This document shows, in pieces, positions 1 through 8,148 of a DNA stretch of 36,862 nt (positions are counted from its first letter, which is position 1; every line of letters begins with the position of its first letter). Below the pieces are notes generated by a model. It did no database searches, had not been told where the DNA came from, and saw nothing but the letters and a program-made list of their open reading frames with translations. Position numbers and translations under genes: made by a program. The DNA lies in contig JAATFV010000083.1 of assembly GCA_015655015.1 (NCBI GenBank), positions 1 through 36,862 of the forward strand. The letters are read 5' to 3'. This DNA is from Chitinophagales bacterium (lineage in GTDB: Bacteria > Bacteroidota > Bacteroidia > Chitinophagales > Chitinophagaceae).

Positions 1-78
1 GCTGCGCTCTTTCAAGGATTCAAGAACTACTTTTGTTTTAAATTCCGCTGTAAATTTACGTCTACTTTGCTTGCTCAT
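1..78 (-). CDS. IS3-family transposase OrfA, N-terminal 26 codons (cut by window edge)
   Basis: Read on the minus strand from the ATG at 78, the sequence gives MSKQSRRKFTAEFKTKVVLE and a few more residues before the window ends. This is the typical opening of OrfA of IS3-family elements, where a basic segment leads into a helix-turn-helix that binds the element's ends. OrfA works with OrfB, normally by programmed frameshift, to make the transposase; OrfB would lie outside the window to the left. Only the start is visible, so intactness cannot be judged. The family call rests on the characteristic N-terminus and on the TG-ended terminus nearby. Confidence 0.75.
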   Translation of the reverse strand, partial: MSKQSRRKFTAEFKTKVVLESLKERS

Positions 79-136
79 AATGGTAATTTAAGATTTTATT
101 TTTAATCTTAACTACCCGTCCAAATTTTGGGGATCA
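1..136 (-). mobile_element. End of an IS3-family insertion sequence
   Basis: Upstream of the OrfA start, the minus strand reads TGATCCCCAAAATTTGGACG from 136 to 117. A TG-initiated terminus about 60 bases before orfA is typical of the left inverted repeat of IS3-family elements. The rest of the element lies beyond the window edge, so the right inverted repeat and target duplication cannot be checked. The terminus position is inferred from the TG and the AAAATTTT-type core and may be off by a few bases. Confidence 0.6.
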
Positions 137-315
137 CCATATTCTATGAAACTGCGAATCATATACCAATGCAAGGTTTAAACTCTCACGCCATCAAAAA
201 GCAGCTTCGTAATCATTGGGCGATATTAAGATATGAACTAGAGAGAAAAAATTTAAAGTGGTATTCACATAAATTAGATGGCAAGAAAAAGGTTGATCCC
301 AAGTATTTCAAATGA
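127..315 (+). pseudogene. Short ORF abutting the IS end, possible 3' remnant of an interrupted gene
   Basis: A 62-codon frame opens with a TTG inside the IS terminus and continues directly into flanking DNA, ending at 315. The protein is basic and polar (contains KKQLRNHWAILRYELERKN) and matches no family I recognise. Because its only start lies in the IS terminus, it may be the C-terminal remnant of a gene cut by the insertion. It could equally be a chance frame in AT-rich DNA. No ribosome-binding site decides the start. Confidence 0.3.
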
Positions 316-507
316 ATCTATATATCTTGCATATATTTTTCTACAGGTCTAGTCTTATTTTACCAAAAAAATTAAAGGAATGAAATGTAGGAAGCATAAG
401 GTGAGATTTATTTTCTCTTTTCTTATATTCCCTTTAACTCCGCTTCCCTGCTATCGCTGTGCGGAGAGCCTCATAAGGTAAACATACACAAACACGAAAT
501 AAATCGG

Positions 508-2211
508 TCAAAATTGAATTTTCCAAATAGCAGTAGCTAATTTAGCTAAATGGGCCTGGCGACTTTTAATATTTTGTGGGCTCCATTGAGGGTCTGCTAT
601 TTTTTTAGTAAGCACATACTTACTGGTGGAATATACCTTCTTTTTCTCTTCAAAAGGGAGATCCGCGGCGTCCTTATTATTTTTACTTGGCTCAAGCAAA
701 GTAAGATTACCCAGCATAAATACATTTCTTTCATACTCGTCTTCAGTAAAACTTGCATTCCACGTATCTGGATAGCTTTCAGGAAGTATATGTTCGATGG
801 ATCCACTATCAGTTTCAAAGTCAAACAAACTTCCACCCTCTTCCTGTGACTCCAATTTATAAAGCGTGTAACGTGCTAATTTTTTGTCAGAAGAATTAGT
901 CGTGTTAAACTGTTTAATAGAAAAGTAGCTTTTAAATTCTTCATCATTTACGTACAAAACTTTTATTTCATTCAGAACAGCCGTTATATTACTACTTTGA
1001 TTTTTATAAAGTGATATTGACGCCTTACTATATGTTTTTTCCATTTCATTTGTCTGCATCTTTGCTATGACGTTATACCGGTATGAAATAGCAATTATAG
1101 CATGCAACAATCTTTTAAACTGCTGTGCATCTAATTTTTCAGCGGCAACCATTGCAAGAGGTTTCCATTGGGTGACCTTAAATGATTTCAAGATGCTTAT
1201 TGCACTTCTAGTTTCCTTATCTGTATTCCATGTTTCATCATCAGCATTTCCTAAAGCAATATAATTATAAGCATAGAATTCAAGGTGATCAAGAAGGTCA
1301 AAAACATCTTGTCCTGTCTTTACAAAATTTTTAACCTCTTTGAATAAATATTCTTTAGTTATTTGTTTACGGGTAGCAACCAAAAAGTATCTCAAAAAAA
1401 CAGGGAATTCTTTTAACCCTATGGCATCAATTATTTTTTTCCATTGCGTTTTTACTTGCCTTAAATCAGTTTCGCTTTTAGCTACCAAGGAAAATAAAAA
1501 ATTTTTTAAGAGATCAGTAGATGTTAATTCGACCCCTCTAGAATTTAATGTTTCAAAAACAGTATACGCATTTAATTCATCTTCAACGGCTATTTGAATA
1601 AACATCATCAACTCGCCTACAATACTATTTAAAAACGAAGCAAGTTCTGCCCCCGAACTATTTTTAAATTTTAAAGAAATCTTATTTTTAAAAAATACAT
1701 ATGCCTCCCACATTAAACTTTCAGAATCTGAAAGTTTACGAGTATTAATTGGCTCCTTAAAATTCAATAACCTGTTTTGATAAAACCCATCATTATTTTC
1801 ATTCAAAAATAATTTACTTGAATATCGCAAGGAAGAAGGATCCTTCTGGCCGATATATTGTCGCATTAATATATTAACACGTTCTTGATTTGCCTCTATA
1901 TCTATTCCACGTTCTGCTATTTGCTGAATCGCATTAATAATGGCTAGGGTCAAAATACTTAGCGTGGTAAATCTCTGCTGCCCATCAATTATCAAAAATT
2001 CCTTGCCTGAAGAACTTTGCAATACTACGGAACCCATATAGTGGGCACTGTTATTGTCCGAAGCCAGTTCAATATCATTCCATAAATCTTCCCAATTATC
2101 TTGCTCCCAAGAATAATCTCTTTGAAACTGTGGAACTCGGTAAATCTTCCCGTTCCCAAGTACTTCATTTAAGTTTACAGTTTTTGTATCTAAAAGACGT
2201 CCAGCAGCCAT
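508..2211 (-). CDS. GmrSD-type DUF262/DUF1524 protein (type IV restriction-like defence)
   Basis: This 567-residue protein has the two-domain layout of single-chain GmrSD proteins. The N-terminal DUF262 (ParB/Srx-like) domain has RVPQFQRDYSW near residue 25 and the signature DGQQR at 76-80, which in this family binds or hydrolyses nucleotide. The C-terminal DUF1524 domain is an HNH-type nuclease with EHILPES around 473-479 and LGNLTLL near 500, followed by conserved N, F, K and Y residues. Known relatives cleave modified (glucosylated hydroxymethylcytosine) phage DNA or act in other anti-phage systems. It sits alone between an IS3 end and an integrase in AT-rich DNA, consistent with island cargo. 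The start at 2211 gives a full N-terminus. Family assignment is firm; the actual target is not known. Confidence 0.9.
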   Translation of the reverse strand: MAAGRLLDTKTVNLNEVLGNGKIYRVPQFQRDYSWEQDNWEDLWNDIELASDNNSAHYMGSVVLQSSSGKEFLIIDGQQRFTTLSILTLAIINAIQQIAERGIDIEANQERVNILMRQYIGQKDPSSLRYSSKLFLNENNDGFYQNRLLNFKEPINTRKLSDSESLMWEAYVFFKNKISLKFKNSSGAELASFLNSIVGELMMFIQIAVEDELNAYTVFETLNSRGVELTSTDLLKNFLFSLVAKSETDLRQVKTQWKKIIDAIGLKEFPVFLRYFLVATRKQITKEYLFKEVKNFVKTGQDVFDLLDHLEFYAYNYIALGNADDETWNTDKETRSAISILKSFKVTQWKPLAMVAAEKLDAQQFKRLLHAIIAISYRYNVIAKMQTNEMEKTYSKASISLYKNQSSNITAVLNEIKVLYVNDEEFKSYFSIKQFNTTNSSDKKLARYTLYKLESQEEGGSLFDFETDSGSIEHILPESYPDTWNASFTEDEYERNVFMLGNLTLLEPSKNNKDAADLPFEEKKKVYSTSKYVLTKKIADPQWSPQNIKSRQAHLAKLATAIWKIQF

Positions 2212-2273
2212 TTTAATATCTTTAGTTTATAACGTGTATAATACATTTCACCTGATCTACACTTCAATAATAA

Positions 2274-2281
2274 CAAAAATA
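2274..2281 (-). promoter_or_regulatory. Candidate -7 box (TATTTTTG) for the GmrSD-type gene
   Basis: The minus strand reads TATTTTTG, a full match to the Bacteroidota -7 consensus TAnnTTTG, about 63 bases upstream of the 2211 start. No clear TTTG -33 element is seen at the expected spacing, and the region is AT-rich, so chance is possible. Confidence 0.3.
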
Positions 2282-2448
2282 AGGATTTGAAAGTTCTTTA
2301 TACATAGATAGTATAAAAATGACTACTTGAAAAATAAGTAAATAAAACCCTTATTTGAAGCATGTTCAATTTTTCCAAAGACCTGCTTTTTTTAGTATCC
2401 CTTGCTGGCCTATGTCTTCTGTTAGTTTATCCCCTCGTAATTAAGTTC

Positions 2449-3765
2449 TCACATATCACCCCTTATTTCCCAAATCTCCTGAATCTTCTTTCCAGCCTCC
2501 TCCGGGGTAATCCGGATATACTTATAAAAATCTTTCAGGCTCTTATGCCCACTAATCTTCATTATCAGCTCCGGCGGAGTTCCGGCCAGGAACTCGTTCG
2601 TGCAGAATGAGCGGCGGCAGGTGTGGGTGGTGATCCAGGTATATTTCGGTTTAGTGGTTACGATGTCCTGATCCTTCTTATAGGATGCTTTTATAGGAAT
2701 GTTAAGACCTGCCAGCTGCCCGACCTTCTTAATATACCGGTTAAGTTCCGCATTGGTGGTACGAGGTACATTCCTATTAAACCGATTGATCAATATATCG
2801 TGGGCTTCCGGGCGCAGGGGTATGACTACCCAATGATCGGATTTGCCCTGCTTCTTATATAGTATTCCCTTCCGGATATCCTCCGGCTTAATGCTATTAA
2901 AATCAGAAAAGCGCAATCCTGTAAAACAGCCTAGGACAAACAAATCCCTGAAACGAGTCCATTCCGGGTGTTCCGATAAGTCAACATTATATAAGACCCG
3001 GATCTCCTGGACAGTGAGATAAATGGCGTCCGAATCTTCATTTAGGATCTTAAAGTCGGTAAGATCAATGGCCGGTATGATCTTCCGGCGCATACGGTCC
3101 CGCAGGAAGATCCGAAGCTGCTTGATACTGGTGCCAATTGAATTCTTTTTCAATCCGCGTAGGACAGTTAGCCGCCTGCGGTGGATATGCTCGTAAGTAA
3201 GGTAATTGACAAAGGATTCGTAGAAATTATAGTCAAAGCTGCTGAAGGTGATCTTTTCCTTTCGGTGCTTCTGAAAAGAAAGCAATCGCTGCTTCATCAC
3301 ATTATAGGTCCGGACCATGCCTATGCTCACCTTTCGGGTCTTAGTCTTGATATAATCGTCCAGCTGATGAAAGAAGTCCAGGTTGGCTGTCGCCTGGGCT
3401 ACTCCAGCTTCGGCCAGGAGCTTTGCCTGTTCGGATAGCGTAGCCGGGTCGAAGTCCGGCTGAAACATTGTTTTCAGGAAGGCGACCGGGTCATCCATCT
3501 TCTTTTGGAGGGCAAAGTTTACAATATCCTCCGCGGTCCGAACCATTTTTTGCAACTGTAAGTTCAGCTGGTCTGCCTTGCCGTATTCTTCCGGCAGATC
3601 CTGGGATATTCGCAGCAGTTTTTTGTTCCAATACCGGGGCGGAACGGCCAGGCCGGTATACAATAAGGTCCGTTTGTCGGAGGAGTAGCAATACTGAATA
3701 GAAATAACGCTGGTGCCATTCCGGCGCGGGCGACGATCAATGATCGGTTTGATAGGTAATAACAT
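2449..3765 (-). CDS. Tyrosine-type site-specific integrase (Bacteroidota phage/island type)
   Basis: This 438-residue tyrosine recombinase catalyses integration or excision by strand exchange at att sites. The N-terminus (about 1-100) resembles the arm-binding domain of Bacteroidota integrases (VPPRYWNKK near 41-49). The middle (about 125-235) is the SAM-like core-binding domain, and the catalytic domain follows. The active-site residues are present: Arg285 in TGLRFSD, a Lys near 308 in KQGKSDHWVVIPL, His381 and Arg384 in THTCRRSF, His407 in ISGHKSL, and the probable nucleophile Tyr416 in FYKYI. It therefore looks active. The gene starts about 160 bases from the 3' end of tRNA-Arg and reads away from it, the classic arrangement for an element inserted into a tRNA gene. 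The coding DNA is richer in GC than the defence gene downstream. Confidence 0.93.
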   Translation of the reverse strand: MLLPIKPIIDRRPRRNGTSVISIQYCYSSDKRTLLYTGLAVPPRYWNKKLLRISQDLPEEYGKADQLNLQLQKMVRTAEDIVNFALQKKMDDPVAFLKTMFQPDFDPATLSEQAKLLAEAGVAQATANLDFFHQLDDYIKTKTRKVSIGMVRTYNVMKQRLLSFQKHRKEKITFSSFDYNFYESFVNYLTYEHIHRRRLTVLRGLKKNSIGTSIKQLRIFLRDRMRRKIIPAIDLTDFKILNEDSDAIYLTVQEIRVLYNVDLSEHPEWTRFRDLFVLGCFTGLRFSDFNSIKPEDIRKGILYKKQGKSDHWVVIPLRPEAHDILINRFNRNVPRTTNAELNRYIKKVGQLAGLNIPIKASYKKDQDIVTTKPKYTWITTHTCRRSFCTNEFLAGTPPELIMKISGHKSLKDFYKYIRITPEEAGKKIQEIWEIRGDM

Positions 3766-3767
3766 GA

Positions 3768-3792
3768 TTTTTGTCGATTTTTTTGTCGATTT
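3768..3792. repeat. Two 13-bp direct repeats just upstream of the integrase start
   Basis: TTTTTGTCGATTT occurs at 3768-3780 and again at 3780-3792, sharing one base, so the period is 12 bp. The repeats lie immediately before the integrase ATG, where an operator or an integrase arm-type site could be. Function is inferred from position only. Confidence 0.5.
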
Positions 3793-3887
3793 AAATAATG
3801 TTTACCCAAATAAAGTTACGGAGAAGAAACGCCAGCCCTTTGTTATAAAATACTGAAAATCAACCCTTCCAAAGTAAGACGGGGTAA

Positions 3888-3919
3888 AATAAAATAAGGA
3901 TTACTTCGTGTAATCCTTA
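3888..3919 (-). terminator. Probable intrinsic terminator downstream of tRNA-Arg
   Basis: Positions 3895-3919 form a hairpin (AAGGATTA and TAATCCTT arms, closed by an extra C-G pair, loop TTCGT). On the minus strand it is followed by a T-rich stretch (TTTATTTTATTTTA). It begins 8 bases past the tRNA 3' end, as expected for a tRNA terminator. Confidence 0.6.
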
Positions 3920-3926
3920 CTGTTAG

Positions 3927-4000
3927 TGACCCGGATTGGATTCAAACCAATGACCCCAAACTTAGAAGGTTTGTGCTCTATTCAGCTGAGCTACCGGGCC
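3927..4000 (-). tRNA. tRNA-Arg (anticodon TCT)
   Basis: The minus strand folds as a complete 74-nt cloverleaf. The acceptor GGCCCGG pairs with CCGGGTC with one G-U pair. The D-stem is GCTC/GAGC and the anticodon stem CAAAC/GTTTG. The loop CTTCTAA gives anticodon TCT, reading AGA (and AGG by wobble). The T-arm is ATTGG/CCAAT around TTTGAAT, and the discriminator base is A. The 3' CCA is not encoded. The integrase lies 3' of it, so this tRNA is the likely integration target, with its 3' half probably restored by the island's att sequence. Confidence 0.95.
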
Positions 4001-4264
4001 TAATCTCCCCCTGCCGTATCCATCTAACCCACATCCCCCAAAAAACCAACCCGACAAGGCCTAAACGGCGGCAAAAGTAAAAAAAGTTCGCCAAGCCGCC
4101 AAACCGATTTGCCATTCCGCACCCTGAATGCAGTCCCAGGCCTAAGATCAGAAGGTTATAATTCAATAGATAAGGAGAATAACAGTAGGACAAGCCCCCC
4201 ATTCCCCAAAAACAATTTCCCTTTCCCCCCATATTTCCGTAACTTAATACCAAACTCGCTTGCC

Positions 4265-6403
4265 ATGGCAAACTTTGACACCTCTCACGTCAAGAACATT
4301 GTCCTGTTGGGCCATGCCGGCTGCGGCAAGACTACCCTCGCAGAATGTATGTTATTCGAAGCCGGGCTGATCACCCGCCGCGGCGCCATCGAAGAAAAGA
4401 ATACCGTCAGTGACTTCTATGAACTCGAGCAACAGCGGGGCAATTCCATCTTTTCCAAACTATTACATACCCAATGGCGGGGCTATAAGATCAATATTCT
4501 CGACACCCCGGGTTATGATGACTTCGCCGGGGAGGTATTATCCGCCCTCCGGGTGGCGGACACCGGGGTCCTGCTCCTGAATGCCAATTTCGGCGTGGAA
4601 GTGGGTACGGATATCATCTGGGAGTATACCGAACGTTTTAAGACCCCCACCCTGCTGGCCGTCAATAAATTGGACCAGGATAAGGCTGATTTTGACAGGA
4701 CGGCGGCGCAGGCAAAGGATCATTTCGGCCTCAATGTGGTCGTGGTGCAATACCCGCTCAACCAGGGACCTGGTTTCGACTCCATCATTGATGTCCTGCG
4801 GATGACCCGGTACCGGTTCCCGGAGCAAGGAGGAAAACCGGAAAAGCTGCCTATCCCTGAAGAAGAACGGGAAAAAGCAGACCGCCTCCATAAAGAGTTG
4901 ATCGAGGCCATCGCCGGCAATGATGAGACGCTCATGGAAAAATACTTTGATAAAGGAGAGCTCGACGAAGATGAAATGAGGACAGGCCTGAAAAAGGCCA
5001 TGATCAACCACGATCTTTTCCCCCTGTTCTGCCTCTCCGCTAAAAAAAATATGGGCAGCGGGCGGATCATGGGATTTATCGACAATGTCTGCCCCAGCCC
5101 GGCCGAAATGCCGCCGCAAACCACCCTCTCGGGAGAATCCCTCCCCTGCGATCCGGAAGGCCCGCCCTGCATCTTTATCTATAAGACCATTTCGGAAGCC
5201 CATATCGGGGATATGTCCTTTTTCAAAGTGATCTCGGGGACGATCAGATCGGGAATGGAGCTGGTGAACGAATCCAACGGCGTCACCGAAAGATTCAACC
5301 AGCTTTTTGTCGTGGAAGGCAGCAAACGAACCAATGTAAACGAACTGGTAGCCGGAGACATTGGCGCCACCGTCAAATTGAAACATACTCATATCAATAA
5401 TACCTTGCACGCCCGGGGGAAAAATTATCAGCTTCCCCCCATTGAATTCCCCGCGCCCCTGATGCGCATCGCCATCGAATCCACCCAAAAAGGCGACGAG
5501 GAAAAGTTGTCCTTAGCCCTTCACCAGGTACAGGAAGAAGATCCTACCGTGATCGTAGAAGTCTCCCCGGAACTGCGCCAAACGATCATTCATTGCCAGG
5601 GGGAGCTACACCTCTCCGTGATCAAATGGAAGCTGGAACATATCTCCAAAAATCTGCACGTAAAGTTCTCCCGGCCCCGTATCCCCTATCGGGAAACGAT
5701 CCGCAAGCCCGTACAATCCAGCTATCGGCATAAAAAGCAGTCAGGAGGCGCCGGCCAGTTCGGAGAAGTGTTCATGCAGGTAGAACCCTGGTATGAAGGT
5801 TTGCCCGACCCCAGGGGCCTTTCTGTCCGCGGCAGGGATGAGTATCTGCTGGACTGGGGAGGTAAGCTGATCTTCCTGAACTGCATTGTCGGAGGGGCTA
5901 TCGATCAACGCTTTTTACCCTCGATCCTGAAGGGGGTCATGGAAAAAATGCACGAAGGCCCCCTGACCGGCTCCTATGTCCGGGACGTACGGGTGATCGT
6001 ATACGATGGGAAAATGCATCCGGTGGACTCCAATGACCTTTCCTTTAAGATAGCCGGGCTGATGGCTTTCAAACAGGCATTCCAGCAGGCAGACCCGCAG
6101 ATCCTGGAACCCATTTATACCGTGACCGTCCTCTGTCCCGACGACCAGACCGGCACGATTATCGGCGACCTGCAGACCCGCCGCGCCCTCATCGAAGGCA
6201 TGGACACGGAAGGACATTTCACGAAGATCATCGCCCGCGTACCCCAGGCCGAAATGCATGACTACTCCTCCTCTCTCCGGTCAATTACCCAGGGACGGGC
6301 TAAATTCCGGATGCAGCTCTATGAATATTCCCCTGTCCCTTACGACCTCCAACGAAAGCTCATTGACGAGTATCACAAATTGAACCAGCATCAGGAGGCG
6401 TAA
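4265..6403 (+). CDS. Elongation factor G-like translational GTPase (EF-G paralogue)
   Basis: This 712-residue protein has the full EF-G layout: a GTPase domain, domain II, and domains III-V ending near FRMQLYEYSPVPYDLQRKL. The P-loop is GHAGCGKTT (16-24) instead of the canonical EF-G form with HIDAGKTT. G3 is DTPG (80-83), G4 NKLD (134-137) and G5 SAKK. The switch-I motif usually read as RGITI is RGNSI (58-62), so the Mg-coordinating Thr is replaced by Ser. These features place it with the EF-G2-like paralogues rather than the main FusA. The role is uncertain; the main factor catalyses ribosomal translocation. The frame is open upstream to 4109, but those 52 residues are low in complexity and not family-like, so the ATG at 4265 (MANFDTSHVKNIVLLGHAG) is chosen. 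It is transcribed divergently from tRNA-Arg. Confidence 0.9.
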   Translation: MANFDTSHVKNIVLLGHAGCGKTTLAECMLFEAGLITRRGAIEEKNTVSDFYELEQQRGNSIFSKLLHTQWRGYKINILDTPGYDDFAGEVLSALRVADTGVLLLNANFGVEVGTDIIWEYTERFKTPTLLAVNKLDQDKADFDRTAAQAKDHFGLNVVVVQYPLNQGPGFDSIIDVLRMTRYRFPEQGGKPEKLPIPEEEREKADRLHKELIEAIAGNDETLMEKYFDKGELDEDEMRTGLKKAMINHDLFPLFCLSAKKNMGSGRIMGFIDNVCPSPAEMPPQTTLSGESLPCDPEGPPCIFIYKTISEAHIGDMSFFKVISGTIRSGMELVNESNGVTERFNQLFVVEGSKRTNVNELVAGDIGATVKLKHTHINNTLHARGKNYQLPPIEFPAPLMRIAIESTQKGDEEKLSLALHQVQEEDPTVIVEVSPELRQTIIHCQGELHLSVIKWKLEHISKNLHVKFSRPRIPYRETIRKPVQSSYRHKKQSGGAGQFGEVFMQVEPWYEGLPDPRGLSVRGRDEYLLDWGGKLIFLNCIVGGAIDQRFLPSILKGVMEKMHEGPLTGSYVRDVRVIVYDGKMHPVDSNDLSFKIAGLMAFKQAFQQADPQILEPIYTVTVLCPDDQTGTIIGDLQTRRALIEGMDTEGHFTKIIARVPQAEMHDYSSSLRSITQGRAKFRMQLYEYSPVPYDLQRKLIDEYHKLNQHQEA

Positions 6404-6439
6404 GGAGACCTGACACTTGATTTTTTTAGAGACGCAGGG

Positions 6440-6464
6440 AAGCCTGTCCCGTTTTCAGGCTTTT
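6440..6464 (+). terminator. Probable terminator after the EF-G paralogue
   Basis: AAGCCTG (6440-6446) and CAGGCTT (6456-6462) form a 7-bp stem with a 9-nt loop, followed by a short T-run (four Ts counting the last stem bases). The short T-tract makes this only moderately convincing. It separates the EF-G paralogue from ung. Confidence 0.5.
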
Positions 6465-6553
6465 GATTGCCAGTTTGTATTTATCTTCGGGTCCCCCATC
6501 CCTATCCGGGGAGTCTGGCCCAGGTAAAAGGCCCCGGGGTAAATGACATACCT

Positions 6554-7225
6554 ATGGACGTAAAAATAGAAGAAAGCTGGAAACAAGTCCTGAAACAGGA
6601 GTTCACCAAGACCTATTTCCTGGAAATCGCTACTTTTCTGAAAACGGAAAAAATGGCCGGCAAGACCATTTATCCCCCCGGCAGCCTGATCTTCAACGCT
6701 TTTAACACCACCCCCTTCAACAAGGTAAAAGCGGTCATCTTAGGACAGGATCCCTATCACGGTCCCGGACAGGCGCATGGGCTGAGTTTTTCCGTTCCAA
6801 ACGGCATTCCCCCCCCGCCCTCCCTCGTTAATATTTACAAGGAATTACACAGTGATATCGGGGTGCCGATCCCGGGTCATGGCAACCTGACCCATTGGGC
6901 CGAACAGGGAGTGCTGCTGTTAAATGCCTCCCTGACTGTCCGGGCTAATGAACCGATGAGCCATGCCAAAATCGGCTGGGCGGAGTTCACCAATGCCGTG
7001 ATCGAAAAAATATCCGACCAGAAAAAGAATGTGGTGTTTCTCTTGTGGGGGAAATTCGCGCAGGAAAAACAAGTCCTGATAGATGAGACCAAACACCTGG
7101 TATTGAGAGCGGCCCACCCCTCGCCATTTTCTGCCAACAACGGTTTTTTTGGCTGCCGGCATTTCTCAAAGACCAATGCCTGGCTGATGAGCAAAGGAAT
7201 TGACCCTATTGATTGGAAATTATAA
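6554..7225 (+). CDS. ung: Uracil-DNA glycosylase, family 1
   Basis: The 223-residue enzyme removes uracil from DNA as the first step of base excision repair. Both family-1 signatures are present: [18 protein letters not shown], with the catalytic Asp at residue 66, and [18 protein letters not shown], with the catalytic His at 188. The length is normal for the family. The frame opens at 6467, but the preceding 29 residues are not family-like, and the ATG at 6554 ([13 protein letters not shown]) gives the standard N-terminus. It lies 13 bases ahead of the acyltransferase gene on the same strand, so the two may be co-transcribed. Confidence 0.95.
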   Translation: MDVKIEESWKQVLKQEFTKTYFLEIATFLKTEKMAGKTIYPPGSLIFNAFNTTPFNKVKAVILGQDPYHGPGQAHGLSFSVPNGIPPPPSLVNIYKELHSDIGVPIPGHGNLTHWAEQGVLLLNASLTVRANEPMSHAKIGWAEFTNAVIEKISDQKKNVVFLLWGKFAQEKQVLIDETKHLVLRAAHPSPFSANNGFFGCRHFSKTNAWLMSKGIDPIDWKL

Positions 7226-7238
7226 ACTGACTGCATCG

Positions 7239-8135
7239 ATGAACTTCAGCGGCAATAAAATCACCCGTTTCCCAACAACAGAGAACGGGGGCAGCGACCC
7301 AAAAGGCAAAGCCCGCAGCGGAAATGACAAGTCACTCCCCGGTAAAGAAAATACCGGCAGCAGAGATACTACAACGGACCGACCAGGCAGGACGAACATC
7401 CTGACCGAAATAGCAGGCCGGATCTGTGCCGTATGGGCGCTCCTGCTCTTCGTCGTCACCATGCTGATCTTTTTGATCCCCTTCCTTTTATTCTGCTATT
7501 TTGCTCCGGACCCGAAAAAAACAAGACGTTTTATCCGCTATTCCCGGGTATGGATGGGTGTTTACCTGACAGGCATCGGTAGCCCCCTGCGGATAAAAGG
7601 CAAAGAAAAGTTCAAAAAAGGCGAGACCTACATCGTCGTATTCAATCATAACTCGCTGATGGATGTTCCCATCTCTGCTCCGGGCGTACCCGGCGGCAGT
7701 AAGACGATCGCCAAGACCTCCTTTGCAAGGGTACCTGTCTTCGGGATGTTCTACCGCACAGGGAGCATACTCGTTGACCGGAATAGCGAAGCCAGCCGAC
7801 GGGAAAGTTTTACTAAGATGAAAGAGGTATTGGATATGGGACTGCACATGTCCCTCTATCCCGAAGGCACCCGTAATAAAACCGCGAATCCCCTGAAGAC
7901 GTTTCATAACGGCGCTTTCCGCCTGTCCCTTACCACGGGAAAAGCCATCATTCCCGGCATTATCTTTAACAGCAGGACCGTGCTGCCCCCGGCGAAACCG
8001 TTCTTTGTCCGGCCGCACAAGCTAGGCCTGCACTTCCTGGATCCTATCGCTCCCCAACCCGGCGAAAATGTAGAGCACCTCAAAGAGAGAGTCTTCGCGA
8101 TCATGCGGGATTACTACGTGACCCATAAGGTGTAG
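7239..8135 (+). CDS. plsC: 1-acyl-sn-glycerol-3-phosphate acyltransferase (PlsC-like)
   Basis: The enzyme transfers an acyl chain to the 2-position of lysophosphatidic acid to make phosphatidic acid at the inner membrane. Acyltransferase motifs are in order: the HX4D catalytic box NHNSLMD (His137, Asp142), GSILVDR as the substrate-binding motif, EGTR (209-212), and IIPGII as the fourth block. One strong membrane segment spans about 60-88. The N-terminus has an unusual polar stretch of about 55 residues rich in G, K, D and T before the membrane helix, with no good internal Met to shorten it. The frame opens at 7200 overlapping ung, but the ATG at 7239 avoids overlap and is preferred. The gene ends 13 bp from the convergent lptD stop. 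Confidence 0.88.
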   Translation: MNFSGNKITRFPTTENGGSDPKGKARSGNDKSLPGKENTGSRDTTTDRPGRTNILTEIAGRICAVWALLLFVVTMLIFLIPFLLFCYFAPDPKKTRRFIRYSRVWMGVYLTGIGSPLRIKGKEKFKKGETYIVVFNHNSLMDVPISAPGVPGGSKTIAKTSFARVPVFGMFYRTGSILVDRNSEASRRESFTKMKEVLDMGLHMSLYPEGTRNKTANPLKTFHNGAFRLSLTTGKAIIPGIIFNSRTVLPPAKPFFVRPHKLGLHFLDPIAPQPGENVEHLKERVFAIMRDYYVTHKV

Positions 8136-8148
8136 TGGAAATAACCAT

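Noticed and set aside
2362..2610. Plus-strand frame with a hydrophobic start near the integrase 3' end
   Set aside because: Overlaps the integrase C-terminus and is a chance frame in AT-rich DNA; hydrophobicity comes from T-richness.
4109..4264. N-terminal extension of the EF-G paralogue frame
   Set aside because: The 52 residues are Pro/Asn-rich and precede the family's usual N-terminus; the ATG at 4265 fits better.
4538..5488. 316-codon frame on the minus strand opposite the EF-G paralogue
   Set aside because: Antisense to strongly conserved GTPase motifs; it has no recognisable family and an odd composition.
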